Assembly: GCF_000304315.1 (NCBI RefSeq)
Contig: NC_018485.1
Location: 3,008,501 to 3,072,500 of the forward strand
DNA from: Methylocystis sp. SC2
Lineage (GTDB): Bacteria > Pseudomonadota > Alphaproteobacteria > Rhizobiales > Beijerinckiaceae
Direction of reading: 5' to 3'
Length of the DNA stretch: 64,000 bases
How positions within the stretch are numbered: the stretch's first letter is position 1; the number at the start of each line of letters is the position of its first letter. The translations under genes and the position numbers were made by a program. The notes under the pieces are model-generated. The model ran no database searches, was not told where the DNA came from, and was given only the letters and a program-made list of their open reading frames with translations. Shown piece after piece: positions 45,553-53,942 of this stretch.

Positions 45553-46552
45553 GCATCGAGATAAGCCAACTCGCGATCAGGATCGCGGCGATGGCAAAGC
45601 CGAAATTGGCAAGATTGTCGTTAAGCCCTTGAACGAGGCGCCAAACGCCGCCTTCGAATCCGAGCTTGTCGCCGATCAGGCCGAGCGCTTCGATGCCGCC
45701 GATGAAAATGGCGACGATCACCGACATCGCGGTCATGACCAGATTGTACCAAAGTTTCCTCAGCGGATCGTCGAACGCCCAGCCGTAGGCTCCAGTCATC
45801 ACGAGGCTGTCCGTGGTGTCCATTAGGGTCATGCCGGCGGTGAACAGCGCCGGAAACACCAGAATCGTCGAAAAAGACATGCCTTGCGCGGCCTGCGCCG
45901 CCGAAATGCCGAGCAGGCCGATCTCCGTCGCCGTGTCGAAGCCCAGCCCTAGCAGAAATCCAACGACATACATGTGCCATGACCGCGAAACGAAGCGGAA
46001 CAGCGGGCGGAAAACCCGGGTGAACAGGCCGCGTCCGTTGAGCAGGCGGTCGAGGTCCTCTTCGATGACCGGTTCGCCAAGTCGGGCGCGGTTGTAGGCC
46101 GACCAGATGCCCCTGAGCAGGAGAAGATTTGCAAGGCCGATGACGATGAGGAACGAAGCCGACGCCATCGTGCCGATCGCGCCGCCGATGGCTTGGAAGT
46201 CATGCGCCTCGCCCTGCATGGCCACGGCCGCCGCCGCCATCGCGACCGACGCGAGCGCGACGAAGGTGGAGTGGCCGAGCGAGAAGAAGAATCCGACCGA
46301 ATAGGGCGTCTTGCCGTCCTGCATCAATTTGCGGACGACATTGTCGATGGCGGCGATGTGGTCTGCGTCGAAGGCGTGGCGAAGGCCGAACATAAAGGCC
46401 AGAACGGCGGCCCCCATCAAACCCGGCCGATCGGAGAAGGCGGTCCACGCCCAAGTCCAGGCCAAGACATTGGCCGCGAGGATCACGCCATAGGTCGCCG
46501 CAGCCTTGGCTTTGAAATTGTCGCCTTGGTCATCGAAAGGATTGAGCGCCAT
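45479..46552 (-). CDS. NiCoT-family nickel/cobalt transporter
   Basis: A 357-residue HoxN/NixA-type high-affinity permease with about eight transmembrane helices. The signature RHAFDADHIAAIDN (58-71, HX4DH) is intact, as are GFFFSLGHSTFV, LGLGFDTATEIGLL and LFTAGMTLMDTTD. The ATG at 46552 follows GGGCGGGGG; an in-frame TTG seven codons upstream is rejected. It could feed hydrogenase, urease or B12 enzymes, none of which are in the window. A 14-bp palindrome lies 48 nt upstream. Confidence 0.92.
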   Translation of the reverse strand: MALNPFDDQGDNFKAKAAATYGVILAANVLAWTWAWTAFSDRPGLMGAAVLAFMFGLRHAFDADHIAAIDNVVRKLMQDGKTPYSVGFFFSLGHSTFVALASVAMAAAAVAMQGEAHDFQAIGGAIGTMASASFLIVIGLANLLLLRGIWSAYNRARLGEPVIEEDLDRLLNGRGLFTRVFRPLFRFVSRSWHMYVVGFLLGLGFDTATEIGLLGISAAQAAQGMSFSTILVFPALFTAGMTLMDTTDSLVMTGAYGWAFDDPLRKLWYNLVMTAMSVIVAIFIGGIEALGLIGDKLGFEGGVWRLVQGLNDNLANFGFAIAAILIASWLISMLIYRSQAQTKDYPGAVGLAFRPRR

Positions 46553-46599
46553 GACCCCCGCCCGGCTGAGCAATAGAGATCTTTACCCGTAATCGCTTA

Positions 46600-46613
46600 A
46601 TTATGAAAGTTCA
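46600..46613. promoter_or_regulatory. Palindrome upstream of the Ni/Co transporter
   Basis: TATGAAAGTTCATA: a perfect 6-bp inverted repeat with a 2-nt centre, in an AT-rich stretch between the divergent transporter and vapBC genes. It may bind a metal-responsive or other repressor. It does not have the long spacing of the E. coli NikR operator. Confidence 0.35.
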
Positions 46614-46650
46614 TACGGGCGACGCGCGGGCGAGGACGAATGGTTGACTG

Positions 46651-46670
46651 AGTGGCTACGAGTAGCCACT
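46651..46670. promoter_or_regulatory. Palindrome in front of vapBC, probable operator
   Basis: AGTGGCTACGAGTAGCCACT: perfect 8-bp arms around CGAG, ending 9 nt before the antitoxin ATG. Toxin-antitoxin pairs commonly bind such a site to repress themselves. Confidence 0.55.
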
Positions 46671-46679
46671 ATCTGCCCC

Positions 46680-46949
46680 ATGACGATTGTTTCGATCAAA
46701 GACGCCAAAAATCGCCTGACCGAACTTGCTCGACAGGTCGAGAAGGGCGAAACGATCGTCGTGACTCGGAATGGGAAACCGGTGTTCGATCTGGTTCCTC
46801 ATCAACCCAAACGCGGGTTGCGGCTCGAAGCCGTCGACGAATTCAAGAAACGACACGGCCTCCGGTCCATCGTCACTTTCATCGCTGAGGATTTTGACGC
46901 GCCCTTGCCGGAAGATTTTCTGCTGCGCCCGCTGCCGGATGATGCATGA
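46680..46949 (+). CDS. Phd/YefM-type antitoxin (VapB role)
   Basis: An 89-residue prevent-host-death-family antitoxin. The N-terminal DNA-binding part reads MTIVSIKDAKNRLTELARQV and ETIVVTRNGKPVFDLVPHQP. The C-terminal half (EDFDAPLPEDFLLRPLPDDA) is acidic and probably wraps the toxin. It overlaps the toxin start by ATGA. The palindrome just upstream suits conditional autorepression. Start ATG at 46680; no strong Shine-Dalgarno is present and the message may be nearly leaderless. Confidence 0.88.
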   Translation: MTIVSIKDAKNRLTELARQVEKGETIVVTRNGKPVFDLVPHQPKRGLRLEAVDEFKKRHGLRSIVTFIAEDFDAPLPEDFLLRPLPDDA

Positions 46950-47335
46950 GGCTGCTGCTCGACACGCATATTCTGCTGGCGTTGATTGAAAACCGTGTCG
47001 CCGAGTTCGGATCGCACGTGCAGTCTTTGCTGACGAGTGAAGATGCGGAATTTCTGGTCAGCGTCGCGAGTCTTTGGGAGATCGCGATCAAGTGGCGGCT
47101 GGGCAAACTCGAACTAACGATAAATCTTGAGACGCTTCCAGAACTGCTGGAAGCGATGGGGATCGAGGTCCTTTCGATTAACGCGCGGCATGCGCTCGTC
47201 GCGGTCAAACCTGAGCCGCCTACGCGCGACCCGTTTGATCGCCTGTTGCTGGCGCAATGCAAAATCGAGGAGTTGCGCCTCCTGACCGTCGATCGCGCGC
47301 TTCTCGACCATCCGTTGGCTGCGCGCAAGGCTTAG
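46946..47335 (+). CDS. VapC-type PIN-domain toxin
   Basis: A 129-residue PIN-domain ribonuclease. The acidic active-site residues are present: Asp6 in LLLDTHILLA, Glu45 in SLWEIAIKW, Asp95/Asp98 in RDPFDRLLLAQ, and Asp116 in TVDRAL. This branch (DTHxLLW-type) usually pairs with Phd-like antitoxins, as here. Cleavage target (tRNA or rRNA) unknown. It ends 96 nt before the Crp/Fnr gene. Confidence 0.9.
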   Translation: MRLLLDTHILLALIENRVAEFGSHVQSLLTSEDAEFLVSVASLWEIAIKWRLGKLELTINLETLPELLEAMGIEVLSINARHALVAVKPEPPTRDPFDRLLLAQCKIEELRLLTVDRALLDHPLAARKA

Positions 47336-47361
47336 CGGATCGCGCTCGCCAGTCGGTCTCT

Positions 47362-47381
47362 TGAGCAAGATGGTTTGCTCA
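47362..47381. promoter_or_regulatory. Palindrome upstream of the Crp/Fnr-family gene
   Basis: TGAGCAAGATGGTTTGCTCA: 7-bp arms around a 6-nt centre, about 50 nt before the regulator start. It could be an autoregulatory site or a weak terminator for vapC; no T-run follows. Confidence 0.35.
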
Positions 47382-47431
47382 GCTTCGATTTTGATAGAAT
47401 GCGCGGTCAGGCGGAAGCGCCGGGGATCGAC

Positions 47432-48097
47432 ATGCTGTCGGAAGAGAAGATTGTCGAGTGGCGGCTCTGCGCCCCTTCGCTGCGGGAAGCGGAGCTCTCC
47501 GGCGGCGAAACGCTGTATCGGCAAGGCGAGGAGCCGAGCTTTCTCTATTGTTTGATGCGGGGCGTCGTCAGGCTTTCGCATCTTGCGGAAAGCGGCGCGC
47601 AGATCACGCTCGCCATCGCGGGCGCCGGCGAACTCTTCGGGCGCGTTTCGCCGGGGAGAGCCTCGGCGCATGCGGCGAGCGCCATCGGCGAAGCGCGCGT
47701 CCTGATGTTCGCCCCTTCGGACGTGGCCTGTCTCGTCGCGAACAGCCCATCCTTCTCGAGCTTCCTCAACGCCGGACTGGAGGCGTCGCGGGAACGCGCC
47801 GAGCGCAGGCTGATTGACCGCCAGACCAAGACGGTCGCGGCGCGGCTGATCGAGACGCTGGGAGAGCTTGCGCTCGCCTTTGGCGCGCCCTGTCCGCATG
47901 GCTATTCGCTCGAGATCAGGCTCACGCAGCAGGACATCGCCGATCTCGTCCATGCGAGCCGCCCGGTCGTGACGCGGATCATGAACGATCTGCGGCGCGA
48001 CGGCGCGCTGGACTATCGGCGCGACCTCATCTGCGTCAATCACCTCGCGCTGAGATCCCTCGCGCAAGAAAAGCCCCTCAATCTGTCATCAAGGTGA
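47432..48097 (+). CDS. Crp/Fnr-family transcriptional regulator
   Basis: A 221-residue regulator with an N-terminal cNMP-type sensor (AELSGGETLYRQGEEPSFLYCLMRGVVRL) and a C-terminal winged helix with recognition segment TQQDIADLVHASRPVVTRIMNDL. The sensor lacks an obvious cAMP phosphate cassette and the Fnr-type N-terminal cysteine cluster, so the ligand is unclear. The ATG at 47432 has GGGGA upstream; longer forms from an ATG at 47399 or TTG at 47375 are possible. It precedes a small membrane protein gene on the same strand. Confidence 0.87.
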   Translation: MLSEEKIVEWRLCAPSLREAELSGGETLYRQGEEPSFLYCLMRGVVRLSHLAESGAQITLAIAGAGELFGRVSPGRASAHAASAIGEARVLMFAPSDVACLVANSPSFSSFLNAGLEASRERAERRLIDRQTKTVAARLIETLGELALAFGAPCPHGYSLEIRLTQQDIADLVHASRPVVTRIMNDLRRDGALDYRRDLICVNHLALRSLAQEKPLNLSSR

Positions 48098-48101
48098 CAG
48101 A

Positions 48102-48139
48102 CCGCCTCCGCGCCGCGCGCTAACGAGAGGCGGAGGCGG
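48102..48139. other. Inverted repeat between the Crp/Fnr gene and the small membrane gene
   Basis: CCGCCTCCGC at 48102-48111 and GCGGAGGCGG at 48130-48139 form a perfect 10-bp stem with an 18-nt loop, in front of the gene at 48174. It could be a terminator without T-run or an operator. Confidence 0.4.
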
Positions 48140-48173
48140 CCGAGCCGCGCCGCCCCAATGCGGAGAAACCACA

Positions 48174-48524
48174 ATGAAACCACTCACGGCGCGCCTGCAT
48201 GGCTATCTCGACTATCTGACGGTTGTGATTTTCCTCGCCGCGCCAAGCGTCCTTGGTTTCGGCGGCCTGCCGGCGCAGCTCTCCTGGCTGCTCGCGGGCG
48301 TGCATTTGGCGATGACGCTCGTGACGAAATTTCCGCTTGGGCTCTTTCGGCGGCTGGCATTCGCGCTGCATGGCTGGGTCGAACGGATCGTCGGCCCGGC
48401 GCTCATCGCCATCGCTTTTCTTCCCGATATCTTCAGCGTCAAGCCGGCCTTCGCCTTTTTCGCGGGCATGGGCCTTATCATTATCGCGGTCGGCTGGCTG
48501 ACGGATTATGCGGAGGCGAGTTAG
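48174..48524 (+). CDS. Small four-helix membrane protein
   Basis: A 116-residue integral membrane protein with four predicted helices (LDYLTVVIFLAAPSVLGFGG, the AQLSWLLAGVHLAMTLVT region, IVGPALIAIAFLPDIF and AFFAGMGLIIIAVGWL). It resembles the SPW-repeat-like membrane proteins that recur in Hyphomicrobiales. No charged transport motif is seen within the helices. It follows the Crp/Fnr gene and may be its target. Function unknown. Confidence 0.7.
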   Translation: MKPLTARLHGYLDYLTVVIFLAAPSVLGFGGLPAQLSWLLAGVHLAMTLVTKFPLGLFRRLAFALHGWVERIVGPALIAIAFLPDIFSVKPAFAFFAGMGLIIIAVGWLTDYAEAS

Positions 48525-48550
48525 GCAGCGAATGGATCGGCCCGCTTTGA

Positions 48551-49390
48551 TCAGCGGACCGCCTTCGCCAGCCGGTCGAACGCCATCAGCCCCCTGACCA
48601 TCGTTTCAACTTCGCCGAGCGGGACTTGCGTCGCGCGGTCCGAGATCGCCGCGCCCGGATCGGGATGCGTCTCGATGAAAAGCCCCGCGACGCCGACGGC
48701 GACGGCGGCGCGGGCGAGAGTCGGGACGAAGCGGCGATCGCCGCCGGATGACGCGCCATGCCCGCCCGGCTGCTGCACGGCGTGCGTGGCGTCAAAGACG
48801 AGGGCCGCGCCGGTCGTTTCCCTCAGAATCGGCAGGGCCCGCATGTCGGCGACGAGCGCATTATAGCCGAAGCTTGTCCCGCGTTCGGTGACGAGGACGC
48901 CGGCGGCGCCGGCGTCGCGCGCTTTCTCGACGGCGTGGATCATGTCCCAGGGCGCGAGAAACTGCCCCTTCTTGATATTGACGGGACGTCCGGTTTTCGC
49001 CGCCGCGACGATGAGATCGGTCTGCCGGCAGAGAAAGGCGGGTATTTGCAGCAGGTCGACGGCCTCGGCGATTCGCGCGCATTGCCCTGCTTCATGCACG
49101 TCGGTCGTCACCGGCAGGCCGGTCTTCTCTCTGATTTCAGCGAAGATCGGCAGGGCGGCCTCAAGCCCGACGCCGCGCGCGGCGTCGCCGCTGGTGCGGT
49201 TCGCCTTGTCGAAGGACGCCTTGAAGACGATTCCGATATTCAGCCGTTCGCCGAGCCCGGCGAGTTCGCCGGCGATTGCGAGCGCCATGTCGGCGCTTTC
49301 CAGCGCGCAGGGGCCGGCGATCAAGGTCAGGGGCAGATCGTCGCCGATGGCGACGCGCCGCGCGCCATGTCCAATGAGAACTCTGGTCAC
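48551..49390 (-). CDS. kdsA: 3-deoxy-8-phosphooctulonate synthase (KDO-8-P synthase)
   Basis: Condenses arabinose 5-phosphate with phosphoenolpyruvate to KDO 8-phosphate for the lipopolysaccharide inner core. The 279-residue TIM barrel has LIAGPCALESADMAL near the N-terminus, FKASFDKANRTS, TDVHE, LQIPAFLCRQTDL, KKGQFLAPWDM and the TERGTSFGYN loop. It starts with GTG, preceded by AAGG. The usual CTP synthase and enolase neighbours are not adjacent here. Confidence 0.96.
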   Translation of the reverse strand: MTRVLIGHGARRVAIGDDLPLTLIAGPCALESADMALAIAGELAGLGERLNIGIVFKASFDKANRTSGDAARGVGLEAALPIFAEIREKTGLPVTTDVHEAGQCARIAEAVDLLQIPAFLCRQTDLIVAAAKTGRPVNIKKGQFLAPWDMIHAVEKARDAGAAGVLVTERGTSFGYNALVADMRALPILRETTGAALVFDATHAVQQPGGHGASSGGDRRFVPTLARAAVAVGVAGLFIETHPDPGAAISDRATQVPLGEVETMVRGLMAFDRLAKAVR

Positions 49391-49403
49391 GGCGCGCCTT
49401 GTC

Positions 49404-50048
49404 TCACATTTTGATCAGCCGCGCGACTTCGGCGCGCAGCGCCGGCAGGACCTCGGCCTCGAACCAGGGATTGCGCTTCAGCCAGCCGCTGTTGCGCCAG
49501 GACGGATGGGGGAGGGGGAAGATCAGCGGCGTCGTGTTCTGGAATTCGCGCCAGCGCGCGACAATCTGCGAAACGTTCGCGCCTTTCGGCAGCGCATGGC
49601 CGAGCCGTTCGAAATGATAATCCTGCGCATATCGGCCGATCGCGACGACCGTCTCGATCTGCGGCAGCGATGCGAACAGCGCGTCGTGCCAGCGCGGGCG
49701 ACATTCGGCACGCGGCGGCAGGTCGCCGCCGGCGGCGTCGTAACCCGGAAAGCAGAAGCCCATGGGGACGATGGCGATGCGCGAGACGTCGTAGAAAGTC
49801 TCGCGATCCACGCCCAACCAGTCGCGCAGACGATCGCCGGAAGGATCGTTGAAGGGAACGCCGGTCTGATTGACGAGATTGCCGGGCGCCTGGCTCGCGA
49901 GCAGCAGCCGCGCGCTGGGCGAGACGCGCAGCACGGGACGCGGCTCATGCGGCAGTATCGCGCCCTCAGGCGTTTCCGCGCAGAGACGGCAGGCGCGGAT
50001 GCGCGCCGTGATCTCCTCGAGTTTCCTGCCGGACATGCGTCGCGTCAT
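49404..50048 (-). CDS. Uracil-DNA glycosylase family protein
   Basis: A 214-residue member of the UDG superfamily. Motif 1 is LLASQAPGNLVNQTGVPFND with a following PSGDRLR; a C-terminal motif is LPHPSWRNSG. Four cysteines at 20, 23, 99 and 116 show the C-x2-C...C-x16-C arrangement of family 4 iron-sulfur UDGs, although motif 1 differs from the canonical GEAPG. It may excise uracil or a related base; another substrate is possible. The start overlaps the stop of the upstream GST by TAATG. Confidence 0.82.
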   Translation of the reverse strand: MTRRMSGRKLEEITARIRACRLCAETPEGAILPHEPRPVLRVSPSARLLLASQAPGNLVNQTGVPFNDPSGDRLRDWLGVDRETFYDVSRIAIVPMGFCFPGYDAAGGDLPPRAECRPRWHDALFASLPQIETVVAIGRYAQDYHFERLGHALPKGANVSQIVARWREFQNTTPLIFPLPHPSWRNSGWLKRNPWFEAEVLPALRAEVARLIKM

Positions 50049-50659
50049 TACGGCACGACGCTCGGACGCGCCGAGATGTCCGCGCGCCAGCGCGAAAGAT
50101 GCGGCAGGTCTTGAGGAATATCGACCCGCGCGGCCTTGGTCAGGTCCATGGCGACGATGGCGGTGATGTCGGCGATGGTGAAGTCATCCGAGGCGATGAA
50201 GCGCCGCGAGGCGAGTTCCCCATCGAGGAAGCGCATCATCTGCTGCGCGCGCGGCCGCTGCAGTTCGGCCACTTGCGGCAGCTGCGGCGATTCGAGTTTC
50301 GCGAGCGCCGGGTGGCTGTGACGAAAAGCGAGGCCCACCGGCGTGAACAGGCGGAATTCCACTCGGCGCTGCCACATCTCGACGAACGCCTGTTCGCGCG
50401 CGTCGCGGCCAAGGAGCGGCGGTGCGGGGTAAAGCGACTCGATGTAGCGGCAGATGGCGACGGATTCGGTGAGCGTCGCGCCGTCGTCGAGAACGAGCGC
50501 CGGGACTTCCTCGAGCGCATTGACGGCCGCATAGGACTCCTGCTTGTGCTCATGCGTCATGAGGTTGACGTCGCGAACGGGAATCGTGACGTTCTTCTCA
50601 GCCAGGAAAATGCGAACCCGCCGGGGATTTGGCGCCAGTGGCGTATTATAGAGCAGCAT
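50048..50659 (-). CDS. Glutathione S-transferase family protein
   Basis: A 203-residue GST. The N-terminal thioredoxin fold has LYNTPLAPNPRRVRIFLAEKN and the glutathione-binding VPALVLDDGATLTESVAICRYIE, with Glu-Ser near 66-67. The C-terminal helical domain includes the N-capping segment FTIADITAIVAMDL. It is translationally coupled to the UDG-family gene (TAATG) and divergent from queC. Substrate unknown. Confidence 0.9.
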   Translation of the reverse strand: MLLYNTPLAPNPRRVRIFLAEKNVTIPVRDVNLMTHEHKQESYAAVNALEEVPALVLDDGATLTESVAICRYIESLYPAPPLLGRDAREQAFVEMWQRRVEFRLFTPVGLAFRHSHPALAKLESPQLPQVAELQRPRAQQMMRFLDGELASRRFIASDDFTIADITAIVAMDLTKAARVDIPQDLPHLSRWRADISARPSVVP

Positions 50660-50784
50660 CTCCGCCTCGGTATCGGCTCGAATATGGGTGGATCGGACGC
50701 GGTTGGTGAGGGCGCCGTCAAACTTTCAAGAGGCGCGCCCGCTGGGGGCTCGCAGTTTCGCAGCCGTAACGTAAGTTAGGCGCG

Positions 50785-51519
50785 ATGACGAACGATCTCC
50801 CGACTCACGCCTCCGCCGCGCTCGTGCTGTTTTCCGGCGGGCAGGATTCCACGACCTGCCTCGCCTGGGCGCTCTCGCGCTTCGAGCGGGTCGAGACGGT
50901 CGGATTCGATTACGGCCAGCGCCACCGCGTCGAGCTTTCGCGTCGGGCCGGGTTGCGCGAGGGGCTCGCGCGGCTCTCGCCGCTGTGGGCCGAGCGGCTT
51001 GGCGAAGATTCCACGATTTCGATCGAAGCGCTGGGCGCGATCTCCGAGACGGCGCTGACGCGCAACGCCGAGATCGCCTTCGCCGCCGACGGGCTACCCA
51101 ACACCTTCGTTCCGGGGCGCAATCTGCTGTTTCTGACCTTCGCCGCGGCGCTCGCCTATCGGCGCGGGATCGCCGATCTCGTCGGCGGCATGTGCGAGAC
51201 CGACTATTCCGGCTATCCCGACTGCCGCGATGAGACGATCCGCGCCATGGCGCAGGCGCTCAGCCTCGGCATGGATCGCAGCATGAACATTCATACGCCG
51301 CTGATGTGGATCGACAAGGCGGCGACCTGGCGACTGGCGGAATCGCTCGGCGGCGAACCGCTGGTGGGGCTCATCGTCGAGGAAACCCACACTTGCTATC
51401 TCGGCGAGAGGGGCCGCCACTTCGATTGGGGCTATGGCTGCGGCGAATGCCCGGCCTGCAAGCTGCGCGCCCATGGCTGGGAGAAATTTCGCGCTGAAAG
51501 CGTTCGCGCGACCGCTTGA
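50785..51519 (+). CDS. queC: 7-cyano-7-deazaguanine synthase
   Basis: Makes preQ0 from 7-carboxy-7-deazaguanine, ammonia and ATP. The 244-residue PP-loop enzyme has [16 protein letters not shown] (motif at 17-22) and [13 protein letters not shown]. The C-terminal zinc site is in [20 protein letters not shown] plus ACK. It pairs functionally with queF at 43.3 kb. No queD or queE is adjacent. A 10-bp hairpin follows the gene. Confidence 0.96.
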   Translation: MTNDLPTHASAALVLFSGGQDSTTCLAWALSRFERVETVGFDYGQRHRVELSRRAGLREGLARLSPLWAERLGEDSTISIEALGAISETALTRNAEIAFAADGLPNTFVPGRNLLFLTFAAALAYRRGIADLVGGMCETDYSGYPDCRDETIRAMAQALSLGMDRSMNIHTPLMWIDKAATWRLAESLGGEPLVGLIVEETHTCYLGERGRHFDWGYGCGECPACKLRAHGWEKFRAESVRATA

Positions 51520-51536
51520 GACCTGCCCGACCCGCT

Positions 51537-51562
51537 CGACTGTGGCAGGAGGGCCACAGTCG
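51537..51562 (+). terminator. Hairpin after queC
   Basis: A perfect 10-bp stem (51537-51546 with 51553-51562, arm CGACTGTGGC) with a 6-nt loop, 17 nt after the queC stop. It lacks a T-run, so termination is likely but not certain. Confidence 0.5.
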
Positions 51563-51594
51563 GCGCTGACGTCATCACGCCGAACGAAGACGCA

Positions 51595-51633
51595 TTGACA
51601 GGCTTCAGCCAGCTCTTGTTATGTTATAACATA
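51595..51633 (+). promoter_or_regulatory. Promoter with Zur-like operator before the TonB receptor
   Basis: TTGACA at 51595-51600 is a consensus -35. The 14-bp perfect palindrome TATGTTATAACATA at 51620-51633 covers the -10 region and contains the ATGTTATAACAT core seen in bacterial Zur boxes. Repression by zinc-loaded Zur is inferred. Confidence 0.6.
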
Positions 51634-51653
51634 TTCACCGAGAGCGGGCGTCG

Positions 51654-53942
51654 ATGAGAAAGAGCGTTTTGGTTGGCGCAGCGGCCGGCGGCGCAGTCGT
51701 CGGGATTTTCACCAGCGTCGCGGGCGCCGTGGCTCAGCAGGCCTTGCCGCCGATCGAAGTTGGCGCCGTGAGTCCGATTAAACGCGCCAAGATCGTCTCT
51801 CCGCCACAGACCCCCCCAGCGCCCGGCGGGCGCAGCCGCAGCGTCGCGGGCCCGAGCGGACCCGAGCCGCGCGAGCCGGCCGTGGCGCCGCAAGGCGTCC
51901 TTCCCATCGTCGCCGATCAGTTCGCGACGGTGACGGTCGTCACCAATGAGGAGCTGCGGCGCTCGCCGGGCGCGACGCTTGGCGACGTGCTCTTCGCCAA
52001 GCCGGGCGTCACCGGATCGACCTTCGCGCCCGGCGCGGCGAGCCGTCCGATCGTGCGCGGCCTCGACAACTACCGGGTGCGCATCCAGGAAAATGGCGTC
52101 AGCAACAGCGGCGTCTCGGAACTCGGCGAGGACCACGCCGTGCCGCTAGATCCGGTCGCCGCGAGCCAGGTCGAGGTGGTGCGCGGTCCGGCGACGCTGC
52201 GCTGGGGCTCGCAGGCGATCGGCGGCGTCGTCAACGTCGAGAACAACCGCATCCCCACGGCCTTGCCCTGCCGTCTTGCTTTCATCCCTACGGCTGAAAC
52301 GCAAGGTTGCTCGGTCGTCGAGACTCGCGGCGCGGTGATGACCGTCGACAACTCGCTGGAAAACGCGACGCTGCTCGACGTCGGCCGCGGCAACGTCGCT
52401 TTCCACATGGATGTCCATGGCCGTCGCAGCAGCGACTACCTTATTCCCGGCTACCCCTATCTTTTTCCGCCGGATCCGCCGCCGCCGGTCTTCGGACGCC
52501 AGCCCAATTCGTCCATGCGCTCGGCCGGCGGTTCGGTCGGCGGCTCTTATTTCTTCGACGGCGGCTTCGTCGGCGTCGCCGTGACGCAGTTCAACTCGCG
52601 CTATCACATCCCCGGCATTGAGCCGACGGAAACCAATACGCGCATCGAACTTCGCCAGACGCGCGTGACGACCAAGGGCGAGTTCCGTCCGCAGTCGGCC
52701 TATGTTGAAGCCGTCCGCTTCTGGGCGGGTCTGACCGACTACAAGCACCACGAACTCGCCAATGAGGAGGGCTTCAACGGCGTTCAGCAGACCTTCACCA
52801 ACAAGGATCTCGAGGCGCGAGTCGAAACGCAGCTTCGCCCGGTCGACCTGTCCTTCGCGACTCTGACAAGCGCCTTCGGCATTCAGGGCATGCATCAGAT
52901 CCTGACCTCGCCAGGACGTGAGGGCGGGCTCTTCGACCCCAATCGGACGCGCAGCGTCGCCGGCTATTGGTTCAACGAATTCAGACTGACCGACACTTCG
53001 AGAATGCAGCTTGCGGGACGCATCGAACATGCGACCGTCTCCGGCGCATTTCCCGATCTCCTGATCGCGGGCGAAGCGCCCGAACTCTTCGTCGAGCCCG
53101 GGGCGCAAATCGCCCGCGTGCGCAATTTCACGCCGAAGAGTGGGGCCTTTGGGTTCCTCCAGGATCTGCCGGAAGGCGTCGTCGCCAGCCTGACGGCGCA
53201 ATATGTCGAGCGCGCGCCGCGCGCGCCTGAACTTTTTTCGCGCGGGATCCATGAGGCGACGGGGACCTTCGACATCGGCAATCCCAATCTTGGCATCGAA
53301 GGGGCGAAGACGATCGAAATCGGCCTGCGGCGTCCGCTCGGCCCCTTCCGCTTCGAGGCGACGGCCTACCTCACGCGCTTTGACGGCTTCATCTTCCGAA
53401 ATCTCACCGGCGCGGTCTGCGAGGGCGACATCGCCAGCTGCGCCTTCGACGGCGAGGGCGATCTGCGCCAGGCGTTCTATGCGCAGCGCAATGCGCTCTT
53501 CCGGGGCGGCGAGTTTCAAAGCCAGCTCGACGTCGCGCCGCTGGCGGGCGGCGTTTTTGGGGCGGAGCACCAGTTCGACGTGGTGCGGGCGACATTCGTG
53601 GGCGGCGGCAACGTCCCCCGCATTCCGCCCGTTCGGCTCGGCGGCGGATTGTTCTGGCGAGATTCGAATTGGCTCCTGCGGGTCAACCTCCTGCACGCCT
53701 TCGCGCAGCGCAACATCGACCCAACCAATGAAACGCCAACCAAGGGCTACAATTTGCTGAGGGCTGAAATCAGCTACCGCATGCTGCTCGATCCGGGCGA
53801 TCCGCTGAGCCGCGAATTGAGGCTGGGACTCGTCGGCGACAATCTCCTCAACGAGGACATCCGCAACAGCGTCTCCTTCCGTAAGGATGAGGTGCTGCTG
53901 CCGGGCGCCAATCTGCGGTTTTTCGCGAATGCGCGCTTTTAA
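51654..53942 (+). CDS. znuD: TonB-dependent receptor, ZnuD-like zinc type
   Basis: An outer-membrane receptor of 762 residues. A signal peptide (cleavage near AVAQQ) leads into a plug domain (VTVVTNEELRRSPGATLGDV onward) and a 22-strand-type barrel ending in an aromatic residue (FFANARF). The plug segment GEDHAVPLDPVAASQVEVVR then GPATLRWGSQAIGGVVN resembles ZnuD zinc receptors, and the DYKHHE stretch in the barrel is also seen there. The Zur-like palindrome in its promoter supports zinc uptake. Ligand assignment remains inference; a heme or other metal role is the alternative. Confidence 0.8.
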   Translation: MRKSVLVGAAAGGAVVGIFTSVAGAVAQQALPPIEVGAVSPIKRAKIVSPPQTPPAPGGRSRSVAGPSGPEPREPAVAPQGVLPIVADQFATVTVVTNEELRRSPGATLGDVLFAKPGVTGSTFAPGAASRPIVRGLDNYRVRIQENGVSNSGVSELGEDHAVPLDPVAASQVEVVRGPATLRWGSQAIGGVVNVENNRIPTALPCRLAFIPTAETQGCSVVETRGAVMTVDNSLENATLLDVGRGNVAFHMDVHGRRSSDYLIPGYPYLFPPDPPPPVFGRQPNSSMRSAGGSVGGSYFFDGGFVGVAVTQFNSRYHIPGIEPTETNTRIELRQTRVTTKGEFRPQSAYVEAVRFWAGLTDYKHHELANEEGFNGVQQTFTNKDLEARVETQLRPVDLSFATLTSAFGIQGMHQILTSPGREGGLFDPNRTRSVAGYWFNEFRLTDTSRMQLAGRIEHATVSGAFPDLLIAGEAPELFVEPGAQIARVRNFTPKSGAFGFLQDLPEGVVASLTAQYVERAPRAPELFSRGIHEATGTFDIGNPNLGIEGAKTIEIGLRRPLGPFRFEATAYLTRFDGFIFRNLTGAVCEGDIASCAFDGEGDLRQAFYAQRNALFRGGEFQSQLDVAPLAGGVFGAEHQFDVVRATFVGGGNVPRIPPVRLGGGLFWRDSNWLLRVNLLHAFAQRNIDPTNETPTKGYNLLRAEISYRMLLDPGDPLSRELRLGLVGDNLLNEDIRNSVSFRKDEVLLPGANLRFFANARF

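Noticed and set aside
46600..46613. Classical NikR operator
   Set aside because: The E. coli NikR site has GTATGA and TCATAC separated by 16 nt; here the arms are only 2 nt apart, so the palindrome is left unassigned.
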